From assembly GCA_964558465.1 (NCBI GenBank), contig CAZLEF010000027.1:18725-82724 (forward strand): DNA of 64,000 nucleotides. Reading direction: 5' to 3'. The first letter of the stretch is position 1. Each line of letters begins with the position of its first letter. Position numbers and translations under genes: made by a program. Positions 1-7,283 of this stretch are shown piece after piece. This DNA is from JACJYC01 sp964558465. Its GTDB lineage: Bacteria > Bacteroidota > Bacteroidia > Chitinophagales > Saprospiraceae. A model generated the notes under the pieces. It made no database searches and had not been told where the DNA came from. It saw nothing but the letters and a program-made list of their open reading frames with translations.

Positions 1-1086
1 GAAAATACCGCCGGGGGTGATAAAAACATGGGCTTTCTGCAAAACCGCATCTGATAGTTCGTAACCCGACCGAAACCTTCCGGGTATCCTGGCCCAGGCG
101 AACATCCCGGCCTGTTGGTTGTCGTAGGTACATTGGAGCAGATCAAGTAAATGAAAGACCTTGTCCCGGCGCTGTTGGTAGATCCCGTTCAGATCGCGGT
201 ACCATTCCGGCGGACTTTGCAGTGCTTTGGCAGCAGCCATCTGGACAGGCCTGAACATCCCGGAATCCATATTGCTTTTAAAGCGCATGATCGCCTGCAG
301 GTAATCTGCTTTGCCGGCCAGCATACCGACCCGCCATCCTGCCATGTTATGAGACTTGCTCAGCGAGTTCAGTTCCAGTGCCACCTCTTTGGCGCCATCC
401 ACTGCCAGGAGGCTCGCCGGATTATCATTCAGGATAAACGCATAGGGGTTGTCGTTGCAAATCAGGATCCGGCGCTTGTAAGCAAAATCAATGAGTTTTT
501 CAAAAAACGCGGTCGTCGCCCTGGCCCCCGTGGGCATATTCGGGTAATTGACCCACATCAGTTTGACGCGGCTGAGATCCTGGTTCTCCAGTTTGTCCAG
601 ATCCGGCATCCATCCCAGTTTTTCTTCCAGGAGATAGTCCTTCACGGTTGCTCCGGTCAGATGGGCTACGGCCCGGTAAGCAGGGTAGCCCGGGTTGGGG
701 ACCAGTACTTCATCGCCGGTTTCCAGGTAGGTCATGCTGATGTGCATAATCCCCTCCTTGGAACCGATCAGCGGCAAGACCTCGTTGTCCGGGTTCAGTT
801 GAACGCCGAACCACTGCCGGTACCAGTCGGCGAACGCCCGGCGCAATTCGGGAATCCCGTTATAACTTTGATAAGCATGCTGGGAGTCGTCGAAACTGTG
901 GCGGGACAACTCCTCGACGGTATCCCGGTGGGGGGGCAGGTCCGGGCTGCCGATACCCAGGTTGAGCACCTGTTTGCCCTCGGCGCGCATCTGGGCGATT
1001 TCCCTAAGTTTCCGGGAGAAGTAATATTCCTCAACCTGTCCCATGCGGGAAGCCGGTTGAATAAATTGATCCGTATTAACGTCCAT
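1..1086 (-). CDS. PLP-dependent class I/II aminotransferase, C-terminus cut by window edge
   Basis: The reading frame starts at ATG 1086 on the minus strand and is still open at base 1 (362 codons visible), so the C-terminus lies outside the window. It is a fold-type I aminotransferase: the substrate loop PNPGYPAY begins at about residue 130, WVNYPNMPTG ends at about 187, and the Schiff-base lysine is K244 in SKSHNMAGWRVG. It starts 4 nt after the pheA stop, so the two genes are co-transcribed and presumably share the Phe/Tyr attenuators upstream. From this context I infer that it transaminates phenylpyruvate and/or 4-hydroxyphenylpyruvate in the last step of Phe and Tyr synthesis. The domain alone would also fit an alanine- or LL-diaminopimelate-type aminotransferase. 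The family is seen directly; the substrate is inference. Confidence 0.88.
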   Translation of the reverse strand, partial: MDVNTDQFIQPASRMGQVEEYYFSRKLREIAQMRAEGKQVLNLGIGSPDLPPHRDTVEELSRHSFDDSQHAYQSYNGIPELRRAFADWYRQWFGVQLNPDNEVLPLIGSKEGIMHISMTYLETGDEVLVPNPGYPAYRAVAHLTGATVKDYLLEEKLGWMPDLDKLENQDLSRVKLMWVNYPNMPTGARATTAFFEKLIDFAYKRRILICNDNPYAFILNDNPASLLAVDGAKEVALELNSLSKSHNMAGWRVGMLAGKADYLQAIMRFKSNMDSGMFRPVQMAAAKALQSPPEWYRDLNGIYQQRRDKVFHLLDLLQCTYDNQQAGMFAWARIPGRFRSGYELSDAVLQKAHVFITPGGIF

Positions 1087-1090
1087 GATG

Positions 1091-1987
1091 CTACAATTCA
1101 AAATGAAAACCTTTGCGATAAACCCCCATTACATTCAAGGCGTGGGTAATCGGCCGGATGGCGTCGATAGCTTGCTGATAACCGAGTTTACCTTCTGATA
1201 CAAAATCCAGGAAAAAAAGGTATTCCCAGGGTTTTCCAATGATCGGCGCCGACTGGATCTTGGTCAGGTTGACCTGGTAAGCGGCCAGAACGGCCAACAC
1301 CTTATACAAACTGCCTACTTCGTGATCGACGCTGAAACAAAGGGACACTTTATCCGCCTCATCCGTGGATTCCGGAATTTCGTGTCCCTTTTTCAGTAAC
1401 AAAAACCTGGTATGATTCTTTTTATTGGTTTCAATACTTTCGGCATACAAATTCAGACCGTACATTTCAGCGGCCAGCCGGCTGGCGATGGCGCCGACAT
1501 GTTTCAGGCCCTGGTCGCGGACCAGTTTGGCGCTCAAGGCAGTATCGGCAGTTTCCACCAGGCGGATATGAGGAAAGGCTTTGAAATATTCCCGGCACTG
1601 TGCGATGGCGATCGGGTGGGAATGCACTTCGGTCACCTCCTCAAACCGGGCGCCCGGCAGGAGCAGCAGGTTTTGTTTGATGCGGAGGTAAACCTCGCCG
1701 ATAATTCTTAAATTGCTGTTATTCAGCAATCTGTAATTTTCCATCAAGCTGCCGGCCAGGGTATTTTCGATGGCCATGAGCCCAAAGTTGGCTTGTTCAC
1801 CCAATTCTACCAATTCAAACAGATCTTCGAAAGTATGAGCAGGGATCACATCGATCTCTTCTCCTTCAAATAGAAGCCTGGCGGCAATGTCGTGAAAGGC
1901 GCCCGGGTACCCCTGGATAGCGATTTTTCGCCGGATCCCGGCGCCGGTCTCCGGGGTTGTTTCTGTTTGAGTTGCTAACGATGTCAT
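1091..1987 (-). CDS. pheA: Prephenate dehydratase with C-terminal ACT domain
   Basis: This 298-residue protein converts prephenate to phenylpyruvate in the cytoplasm. After a short Thr/Glu-rich N-terminus, the catalytic periplasmic-binding-like fold starts at KIAIQGYPGAFHDIAA and includes the conserved AIENTLAGS segment and the VHSHPIAIAQC stretch. The last 90 residues form an ACT domain (GSLYKVLAVLAAYQVNLTKI), the usual Phe feedback site. No chorismate mutase domain is fused to it. It is the first full-length gene of the operon, followed after 4 nt by an aminotransferase. Two successive transcription attenuators with Phe/Tyr-rich leader peptides lie between its promoter (2307-2337) and its start codon, so expression should respond to charged tRNA-Phe and tRNA-Tyr in addition to allosteric control. 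Confidence 0.95.
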   Translation of the reverse strand: MTSLATQTETTPETGAGIRRKIAIQGYPGAFHDIAARLLFEGEEIDVIPAHTFEDLFELVELGEQANFGLMAIENTLAGSLMENYRLLNNSNLRIIGEVYLRIKQNLLLLPGARFEEVTEVHSHPIAIAQCREYFKAFPHIRLVETADTALSAKLVRDQGLKHVGAIASRLAAEMYGLNLYAESIETNKKNHTRFLLLKKGHEIPESTDEADKVSLCFSVDHEVGSLYKVLAVLAAYQVNLTKIQSAPIIGKPWEYLFFLDFVSEGKLGYQQAIDAIRPITHALNVMGVYRKGFHFEL

Positions 1988-2006
1988 GGTATATTGATTT
2001 ACAAAT

Positions 2007-2069
2007 AAAAAATCCCGCTTTGGGCGGGACTTGCGAGTTGGTCAAACTGGGTAAAACACCGCAAGTCCC
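2007..2069 (-). terminator. Promoter-proximal-to-pheA attenuator: antiterminator and terminator hairpins
   Basis: Read on the minus strand. Region 1 (2060-2069, GGGACTTGCG) begins directly after the stop codon of leader peptide 2. It is exactly complementary over 10 bp to region 2 (2026-2035, CGCAAGTCCC). Region 2 overlaps the left arm of a terminator: stem 2024-2029 with 2013-2018 (TCCCGC/GCGGGA), a 5-nt loop and six Ts at 2007-2012. The two structures are mutually exclusive. A ribosome resting at the leader stop codon would cover region 1 and let the terminator form. A ribosome stalled on the aromatic codons would leave region 1 free and allow read-through. The T-run ends about 20 nt before the pheA start. 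Confidence 0.9.
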
Positions 2070-2138
2070 TTATGGGTCGCCATAAAAGAAGCCGTAAAAA
2101 TAGCCGGCGAAAGATTTGGTATATTGGTTAGTACACAT
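2070..2138 (-). CDS. Phe/Tyr leader peptide 2 (22 aa)
   Basis: This short frame runs ATG 2138-2136 to TAA 2072-2070. Its central part reads SFAGYFYGFFYGDP, and the peptide holds 4 Phe and 4 Tyr among 22 residues. The last Tyr codon is followed by exactly three codons and then the stop, which directly abuts region 1 of the antiterminator. This is the architecture of a ribosome-mediated attenuator leader. The peptide itself is presumably only a sensor. Leader 1 upstream has the same spacing (last Tyr, three codons, stop), which argues against chance. Confidence 0.88.
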   Translation of the reverse strand: MCTNQYTKSFAGYFYGFFYGDP

Positions 2139-2151
2139 GGTGGTTATGGGC

Positions 2152-2219
2152 AAAAAAAAAGTCCCTGCATCGGGACTACTTTGATTTTTTGATCCTGTTG
2201 AACAGCAATCAGCAGTCCC
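2152..2219 (-). terminator. Promoter-proximal attenuator: antiterminator and terminator hairpins
   Basis: Read on the minus strand. Region 1 (2211-2219, GGGACTGCT) starts 1 nt after the stop of leader peptide 1. It pairs over 9 bp, with one G-U, to region 2 (2172-2180, AGTAGTCCC). Region 2 shares bases with the left arm of a terminator: AGTCCC 2172-2177 with GGGACT 2160-2165 and a 6-nt loop, followed by a run of nine Ts at 2152-2160. The logic is the same as in the second attenuator at 2007-2069. RNA polymerase must pass both terminators to reach pheA. Confidence 0.88.
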
Positions 2220-2220
2220 T

Positions 2221-2277
2221 TCACGTGTGAGCGTAAAAGTAAAAGCTGTTAAAATAAAAAAAGTGACCGTTCAACAT
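2221..2277 (-). CDS. Phe/Tyr leader peptide 1 (18 aa)
   Basis: This frame runs ATG 2277-2275 to TGA 2223-2221 and encodes MLNGHFFYFNSFYFYAHT, with 5 Phe and 3 Tyr in 18 residues. It begins about 25 nt downstream of the predicted transcription start of the -7 box at 2307-2314. The last Tyr codon lies three codons before the stop, as in leader 2. It is too short for ordinary gene calling. Its composition and its position directly before alternative hairpins identify it as a leader peptide that senses aminoacyl-tRNA supply. Confidence 0.88.
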   Translation of the reverse strand: MLNGHFFYFNSFYFYAHT

Positions 2278-2306
2278 AACTTCAGATCGATTGATCATTA
2301 ACGCTG

Positions 2307-2337
2307 CAAACCTAGGCAAATTATGAATAGGTTGCAA
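2307..2337 (-). promoter_or_regulatory. Bacteroidota-type promoter of the pheA operon
   Basis: On the minus strand, TTG (2335-2337) is followed after 20 nt by TAGGTTTG (2307-2314). This matches the Bacteroidota housekeeping promoter (-33 TTG, -7 TAnnTTTG). Transcription would start near 2300, giving a leader of about 310 nt that contains both leader peptides and both attenuators. Confidence 0.75.
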
Positions 2338-2448
2338 TAGAGGGGCGAATTTTTTTGTCGGATGGTCTGTAAAAAGCAGGAGTTCGTAGTGGAAAGCATT
2401 TTTTTAAAAAATTTTGAGTTTTTATTTTTTATTTTAAAACATAACATG

Positions 2449-2640
2449 TATATTTGCCCAATCAGATTTTCCAACCCAATACAGGTTGCCTGAATGGTAA
2501 TGTAGCAAGGGAGGAAAGCAGTCATAGCCGGCTATAAGACAGGATCAAAGGGTCTTCAAAGCCCTTATGCACATACCCGTGAGTGGTGGTGGAAGGGCGG
2601 GCATTTTCCCCACCCATTAGTACTATTCTGAATACGAGGT
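2449..2640 (+). repeat. Dispersed structured element, copy A (candidate small RNA or mobile-element remnant)
   Basis: A core of about 50 nt (2571-2622) recurs in the opposite orientation at 42535-42597. It contains GAGTGGTGGTGGAAGGGCGG followed by CCCCACCCAT. In both copies a short hairpin precedes the core: here AAGGG/CCCTT, there AGGCTC/GAGCCT. The hairpin has different bases but the same position. A promoter-like TATATTTG box (2449-2456) lies about 120 nt upstream of the core, as in the other copy. The next gene on this strand is the broken gene at 2759. It could be a small RNA, a 5' regulatory element or the remains of a mobile element; I do not recognise a known family. Confidence 0.5.
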
Positions 2641-2758
2641 AATTCCCTGCCGCCGCCGCCGAAATTCCAACTTTCGGCCCTCCACTATTTTTTCAAATTT
2701 TTCTCCGTCTTACTGTAAGCCTCCCCTGCTCCGCATCTAATCCCCAAAACCTGTTAAA

Positions 2759-3231
2759 ATGAGAATCATCCTACCGATCTTTTTGTCGTTTACCTTCCTG
2801 TTGTTCACTGGCATGGGGCTGCAAAAGCCACCCTACCCTATTCAGGGCGCCGTAACGGACAGCGCCATCGGTGAGCCCTGATTGGTGCAAGTGTCGTTAT
2901 TAAGGGCTCTGCCATTGGCGTCATTACAGATTTTGACGGCCGATTCACGCTGAACGCCCCGGACTCCTGGGTTACCCTGATGGTGACCTATCATGGCTTC
3001 GAACCCCGGGAGATAACCGGCGCATGTGCCGGTAAACCCTTGGCTATTGCTTTAACAGCCGCTGCAGAGTTGGACGAGGTTGTTGTAATGTCAACCACCC
3101 GGGAAGCTTCGAAAAAGAATAAGGCAATGGGGTGCGGGCCGGCTTTTTTTATAACAAATTGTCCGGCATTTAATTATTTCTTATATTTGTACAAACGACC
3201 CCTGAAAGTTTCGTCATTTTCAACTCTCTGA
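2759..3231 (+). pseudogene. Frameshifted secreted carboxypeptidase-regulatory-like domain protein
   Basis: ATG 2759 opens a signal-peptide-like start (MRIILPIFLSFTFLLF) and continues into the beginning of a carboxypeptidase-regulatory-like beta-sandwich. The frame stops at TGA 2879-2881. The next frame continues the same domain without loss (IGASVVIKGSAIGVITDFDG, then LDEVVVMS) and ends at 3231. One missing C in the CCC run at 2876-2878 explains the break. This domain is the usual N-terminal part of TonB-dependent receptors and other outer-membrane proteins, but no plug or barrel follows, so the gene is truncated as well as frameshifted. A single-base assembly error could account for the shift but not for the shortness. 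Confidence 0.7.
3159..3189 (+). promoter_or_regulatory. Bacteroidota-type promoter
   Basis: TTG (3159-3161), a 20-nt spacer and TATATTTG (3182-3189) match the Bacteroidota consensus and would start transcription near 3195 for the gene at 3263. The box overlaps the 3' end of the broken gene at 2759-3231. Confidence 0.7.
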
Positions 3232-3262
3232 TATTTTTTAACACCTAAAGTCTGAAAACGCA

Positions 3263-4081
3263 ATGAAAGACGAAAACAACCTGGAGCGCGAGGAAGAACT
3301 CCGCGCTGAAAACGCATTTAAAGCGCTCGATCTCGAACTCACCTATGGCGCCCACAACCTGATCCAGGAGGACGCTCCGCCCGAATTGGTTAAACAATTC
3401 CTTGACAATGTAGCCCAATTTGAAGCGCAGTACAGCAGCGGCGTTACTATCCCGCTTTATGATTACATCGGAAAACCGGAACTGCCTCCAGCCGACTTAC
3501 TTTCCGAAGAAGGCGCCGAACAGGAAATCAAAAAGATCCAGGACCTGATGGAGGCCAAAGGCATCGGCATCGACCGGCCCGACCACCTGACGGCCATCGG
3601 CTATTACCGTTTCCTTGCCATGGAATTTATGCATCACCCGGTCCCTGATATCGAGCGGGGCCCGATGGAAGCCTGCATTTTCTTATACGATATGCTTCGC
3701 CATGACAACCCCCATTATATGGCGCTCCACGTAGAGTCCACACTCCTTGAATTGCTCAACCTTGCGGAGCCGTTTGAGGGCGCCTGGCTCAGCGAACATT
3801 GCCGGGATGAAAAAAATTCCATCTCCAGGGAAGAAGCCGTCCGAAGGGCGCAGGCTTTCCGGGCCCGCTACAGCGAGATCATCCCCATTGCATTTAAGTC
3901 CGAAGGCCCTAAAGTTTTCCCGGAAGGCCATTATTTCTTTTTTGGCATCGCCTGGGCCGGCATTCCGGCCGGCGGCGGTGAAAAAGAGGAATACGAAGGC
4001 CTCGGCCTGGCTCAAATGGGTTGGGAAGACGGAGAGTGGATGGTACAGGGTATTTTGATGCCGGGATTTACGTTTGGTTAA
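3263..4081 (+). CDS. Hypothetical acidic cytoplasmic protein
   Basis: This is a 272-residue protein without signal peptide or membrane segment. The N-terminus is charged and helical (MKDENNLEREEELRAENAFK), and the middle is rich in Leu and acidic residues (EGAEQEIKKIQDLMEAKGIG). The C-terminal 80 residues look beta-rich with aromatic residues (GHYFFFGIAWAGIPAGGG, ending in GILMPGFTFG). I do not recognise a family and see no catalytic motif. It has its own promoter at 3159-3189 and is monocistronic. It ends 5 nt before an inverted word array shared with the convergent surface protein gene. Composition and codon use look native. Confidence 0.75.
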   Translation: MKDENNLEREEELRAENAFKALDLELTYGAHNLIQEDAPPELVKQFLDNVAQFEAQYSSGVTIPLYDYIGKPELPPADLLSEEGAEQEIKKIQDLMEAKGIGIDRPDHLTAIGYYRFLAMEFMHHPVPDIERGPMEACIFLYDMLRHDNPHYMALHVESTLLELLNLAEPFEGAWLSEHCRDEKNSISREEAVRRAQAFRARYSEIIPIAFKSEGPKVFPEGHYFFFGIAWAGIPAGGGEKEEYEGLGLAQMGWEDGEWMVQGILMPGFTFG

Positions 4082-4083
4082 GG

Positions 4084-4232
4084 GTAGATGGTAGACGGCG
4101 AACGGTAGACGGTCCATAGGATTCTCCATAGGAGTTCCATGAACCTTTGGAGTGGATTTATCCGCCTGAGGCAAGGTACGAAGCATTGGGCGGATAAATC
4201 TACCGTCCACCGTCAGCCGTCTACCATCAGCC
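4084..4232. repeat. Inverted word array between convergent genes (GTAGACGG family)
   Basis: The left arm has tandem variants of GGTAGACGG (4084-4112) and the right arm has the inverted form CCGTCTACC/CCGTCCACC (4202-4226). The centre (4152-4204) is itself an inverted repeat, TGGATTTATCCGCC against GGGCGGATAAATC. It recurs almost unchanged at 12969-13020. The array fills the gap between the stop codons of two convergent genes, so it could act as a bidirectional terminator. Confidence 0.8.
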
Positions 4233-4234
4233 AA

Positions 4235-6445
4235 TTATCTGATCAATAAAACATCTCCCGAAAGGATTTTCTCCGTGCCGTCCTGCAGTTCTATCACCAA
4301 CTGCCAGACAAAAATGCCTTCCTCCATGGGCCTGCCTTTAAAATGGCCATCCCATAAAGGCGTAGCTGAAGAGGGAAGAAAATTGGTTTTCTTGTAAACA
4401 ACAGCACCCCACCGGTTAAAAATATGGAGGGATTTTACATTGCGCAACGGGATGTCAGGTTCCGGAAAAATGTGGAAAAGGTCATTGAAGCCGTCTCCGT
4501 TGGGCGAAAAAACACTGGGTACAAAAAGGTTGAAATCCAGGCAATCCAAAGTTTGACCTTCTTCCGGCAGCAAGTTAATATCCTCTACCGCAAAACAGCC
4601 CCTTGAGTCGGTAATGCTGACCGAGTAGATCCCTGGCAGGAGGCCTGTCGGATTCAGGTTGTCATTCACTTCCTTATCCCAATTGACCTGAAAAGGAGGT
4701 TTGCCATTTTTGATTTCCAGAAAGATCTCCCCGTCGGCAGAATTGAAACAAGCCGGCGAAACCAGGGAGACCTCCACAGACACCCCAACGGGAAAAACGC
4801 GCCCGCTGCCGGAAATTTCCCCCGTACAATTCGCGTCCCGGAAAGCGGTCAATTCATACAACCCTTCCCGATCAGCCCTAAGAAAGAATGGGTTTTGCGA
4901 AATATTGGAAATGGTCCTGTTATTCCCCCCATCGATGGTATACCCCACTGACCAAGGGGGGTGACCGCCGAATTCAATTTTCAAAAAAGTGTCCTGGCTG
5001 TCGCAGATTTCCGCCTCTCCCGACAAAACGGCTGTTGGGACAGGTTGCAAGACTGCAGCCACAACGACCGGGGCCGATGTATTGCAGGCATCGGTAACCG
5101 TGACGGTATATTGCGTGGTCTGGGTGACGGTGGCTGTTATTGTCGGACCGGTCGACCCATCCTGCCACAAATAGGTAAAAGGGTCTGCGCCGGAAACAAC
5201 GGACGGCCCAATGGTGAATTCCTGTCCTGCGCAAACCCCCGTTTCAAAAAAGGCCGCCTTCATGGGTTCGGGGTCCTTAAGTATGAATTCGGCAGAAACG
5301 GGTTCAAGGCATTCGCAGGGAAAAGTCAGTTCCACCCTCAACGTTTCCGGGGTTTCCGCCAATTGATCATCGATGAGTTGAACCGGCAAAACGGCTGAGG
5401 TTTCACCCGCCGGGATGACAACGGCGCCGGGGATGGGATCAAAATCCACTCCGTTTTCGGCTGTGCTTGCATCGCTGATCGAAAAATCCACGGTCAGCGG
5501 CTCATCCAGCCCCCCCTGCGGCCGGACAAACACAAACCGGCCGTCGCGGCAACCTTCGATCAAAACCGGTTGATTGCTTCCCTCGGCTTCTGCCCGGATG
5601 AAGAGGTTACTGCCGATATTGAAGCTTTTGGCCTCCAGGAACACCCCGGAATCAAGTTTATCGTCGCCGACATCAGACACCAGCAACCGGATATGGTACG
5701 TTTCGCAGGGGATGACGTTTAAAGTCGCCCATAAAGGGATCGTAAAACCGTCGTACTCGATCAGGTCCCTGAAAGGCGCCCCGAAAGGTATGCCGCACCG
5801 GTTGGCGTCCTCCGGCAATTCATTTTTCATGTAGTAAGCGGCGTTTTTCTCAAAATTGACCGAGTTGATCGCTACATATTGAGATGTTCCGGGCAAGAGC
5901 GCCACATTGACGGCGCCGTTTTGGAACGGACCGTTGATACCGGGGCCGCTGACAAAAAACCCAAAAACATCATTAAAGATGCTGCCCACAAATTCGCAAT
6001 ATTCCTCCGAAGCAAACACGTACCGGAAGGTCACGGTCTCCCCAATGGGTATAAAATCAAATTCAATTCCTGCAACATCATACACCTCATCAAATGCCAG
6101 TTTGTCAACATCGGGGTCGCCGCCATTATCCGCAAAAGTAGCGCTCGCTTCTACGCTTTTATTAGGCCCTTCGGCCAACTTTATATTTCCGCTTGAAAGA
6201 ATGACACCCTCGTCAAAACCAAAAATATTGCTGCCTCCGATAAAATGCCCGACACTCAGTTTGTTGCCGATCGCTTTTATATTGGCCACATTTACGCATT
6301 CCGATTTTAAAAAAATATTTCTGACCAGGTGTTCGACGGAAAAATCACGGTCGGTGAGGATGCCGGTCAGTGCAGGTGGCGGCAGATCGATTGTCCTTTT
6401 GAATGAACAAAGGACAAGGAAGGATATAAGCAGGAGACGGAACAA
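4235..6445 (-). CDS. Secreted choice-of-anchor L protein with type B T9SS sorting domain
   Basis: This 736-residue surface or extracellular protein begins with a signal peptide (MFRLLLISFLVLCSF). A choice-of-anchor L domain covers about residues 40-275 and contains the typical VTFRYVFASEEYCEFVGS and NDVFGFFVSGPG segments. A Calx-beta-like stretch (about 290-390) and PKD/SprB-like Ig repeats follow. The C-terminus is a gliding-motility-associated type B sorting domain (VFSPNGDGFNDLFHI, IFNRWGAVVY, WDGHFKGRPMEEGIFVWQL). This predicts Sec export, then transfer across the outer membrane by the type IX secretion system. The ligand or adhesion target is unknown. It stands alone, convergent with the gene at 3263. 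Confidence 0.9.
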   Translation of the reverse strand: MFRLLLISFLVLCSFKRTIDLPPPALTGILTDRDFSVEHLVRNIFLKSECVNVANIKAIGNKLSVGHFIGGSNIFGFDEGVILSSGNIKLAEGPNKSVEASATFADNGGDPDVDKLAFDEVYDVAGIEFDFIPIGETVTFRYVFASEEYCEFVGSIFNDVFGFFVSGPGINGPFQNGAVNVALLPGTSQYVAINSVNFEKNAAYYMKNELPEDANRCGIPFGAPFRDLIEYDGFTIPLWATLNVIPCETYHIRLLVSDVGDDKLDSGVFLEAKSFNIGSNLFIRAEAEGSNQPVLIEGCRDGRFVFVRPQGGLDEPLTVDFSISDASTAENGVDFDPIPGAVVIPAGETSAVLPVQLIDDQLAETPETLRVELTFPCECLEPVSAEFILKDPEPMKAAFFETGVCAGQEFTIGPSVVSGADPFTYLWQDGSTGPTITATVTQTTQYTVTVTDACNTSAPVVVAAVLQPVPTAVLSGEAEICDSQDTFLKIEFGGHPPWSVGYTIDGGNNRTISNISQNPFFLRADREGLYELTAFRDANCTGEISGSGRVFPVGVSVEVSLVSPACFNSADGEIFLEIKNGKPPFQVNWDKEVNDNLNPTGLLPGIYSVSITDSRGCFAVEDINLLPEEGQTLDCLDFNLFVPSVFSPNGDGFNDLFHIFPEPDIPLRNVKSLHIFNRWGAVVYKKTNFLPSSATPLWDGHFKGRPMEEGIFVWQLVIELQDGTEKILSGDVLLIR

Positions 6446-6596
6446 ATTAACCTTAAAATAATTGAAATGAACATCTGGTTCGAGGCCGGTATAAATAAAT
6501 AATCCAACGCTAAAATACCAATTTAGTTTTTAGGCTCTTTTTAAATACAAGGAAATGAAAACAACCGACAAAAATGCCGGATGCCGGATGAAGGGA

Positions 6597-7169
6597 TCAG
6601 GGTTTGACCGGGTATAGCCCCACTTTTTCTCCCAGGCACCGGATGGCTTCCCGGATCGCTTCCTGTTGTTTTTCGGAAATGACTAAAGTCCTGCGCTGGT
6701 TTTTATAATTGATCCGGACCCGGTCAAGGCCAAAACGGGTCATCAGATAATAGGTATCCAGCGGCAGAATGGTGGTATGCTGATAAACCCGCATATTGAT
6801 GCGCCGGTCGAATTCGCCGCTGTCCGGAACATTATAAAGCGGGTAAACCTCCCCGTTGGCCAGTTTCAATAACACGTTGTATCCTTTCTCTACCGGTTGA
6901 TACGTGTATTCGGCGATGACAAAAGTGAGAAAAAAGCTGTTGATGGTGTCATTTTGAGAGAAGGTCACCAGCAACTTGGCTTCCGGGATGAGCGTGGGCC
7001 CATCTTCTGTTTCAAACTTGCTGGGGATGATCAGCCCGATATCGATAGGCTCGATCGCAATGGTGCGAAGGCTGTCAAACTCGTCAATCTCATCCAATAC
7101 AATTTTGCATTGCGCCTGAAGGGAAAGGCCGGCAAAGCTGAGTAATATTATGCTGATCCACGTTTTCAT
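6597..7169 (-). CDS. Hypothetical secreted protein
   Basis: A signal peptide (MKTWISIILLSFAGLSLQAQ) precedes about 170 residues of mostly beta-type sequence with an even spread of charged residues and two Cys (near residues 21 and 179). I do not recognise the family. No lipobox is present, so a soluble periplasmic or outer-membrane-associated location is likely. The gene lies in the same direction as, and upstream of, the T9SS protein gene at 4235-6445, with a 150-nt gap in between, so the two are not clearly an operon. Confidence 0.75.
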   Translation of the reverse strand: MKTWISIILLSFAGLSLQAQCKIVLDEIDEFDSLRTIAIEPIDIGLIIPSKFETEDGPTLIPEAKLLVTFSQNDTINSFFLTFVIAEYTYQPVEKGYNVLLKLANGEVYPLYNVPDSGEFDRRINMRVYQHTTILPLDTYYLMTRFGLDRVRINYKNQRRTLVISEKQQEAIREAIRCLGEKVGLYPVKP

Positions 7170-7192
7170 GTTGCAAAAATAGGCCTTTTAAT

Positions 7193-7224
7193 CAAAAAAA
7201 CCCGGTCCGTAAACGAACCGGGTT
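7193..7224 (-). terminator. Intrinsic terminator of the AT-hook gene
   Basis: The arms AACCCGGT (7199-7206) and ACCGGGTT (7217-7224) form an 8-bp stem. On the minus strand it is followed by a T-run (7194-7200). It lies 60 nt downstream of the stop codon of the gene at 7284-7767. Confidence 0.85.
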
Positions 7225-7283
7225 AATAAAATGTAAAGCTATGAAAACTATTCTTTGTGTGATTCGCAAGGAATTGCGTTCCG

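Noticed and set aside
151..1149. Long open frame on the plus strand opposite the aminotransferase gene
   Set aside because: It is antisense to a clear PLP-enzyme frame with catalytic lysine, has no recognisable domain, and open antisense frames are common in this GC-rich coding sequence.
2007..2300. T-box riboswitch as an explanation of the pheA leader
   Set aside because: No T-box consensus or specifier loop is seen, T-boxes are rare in Bacteroidota, and two leader ORFs with Phe/Tyr runs explain the structure better.
2298..2525. 75-codon minus-strand frame upstream of the pheA leader
   Set aside because: It overlaps the pheA promoter and the dispersed element, has Cys/Ile-rich random-looking sequence and no homology that I recognise.
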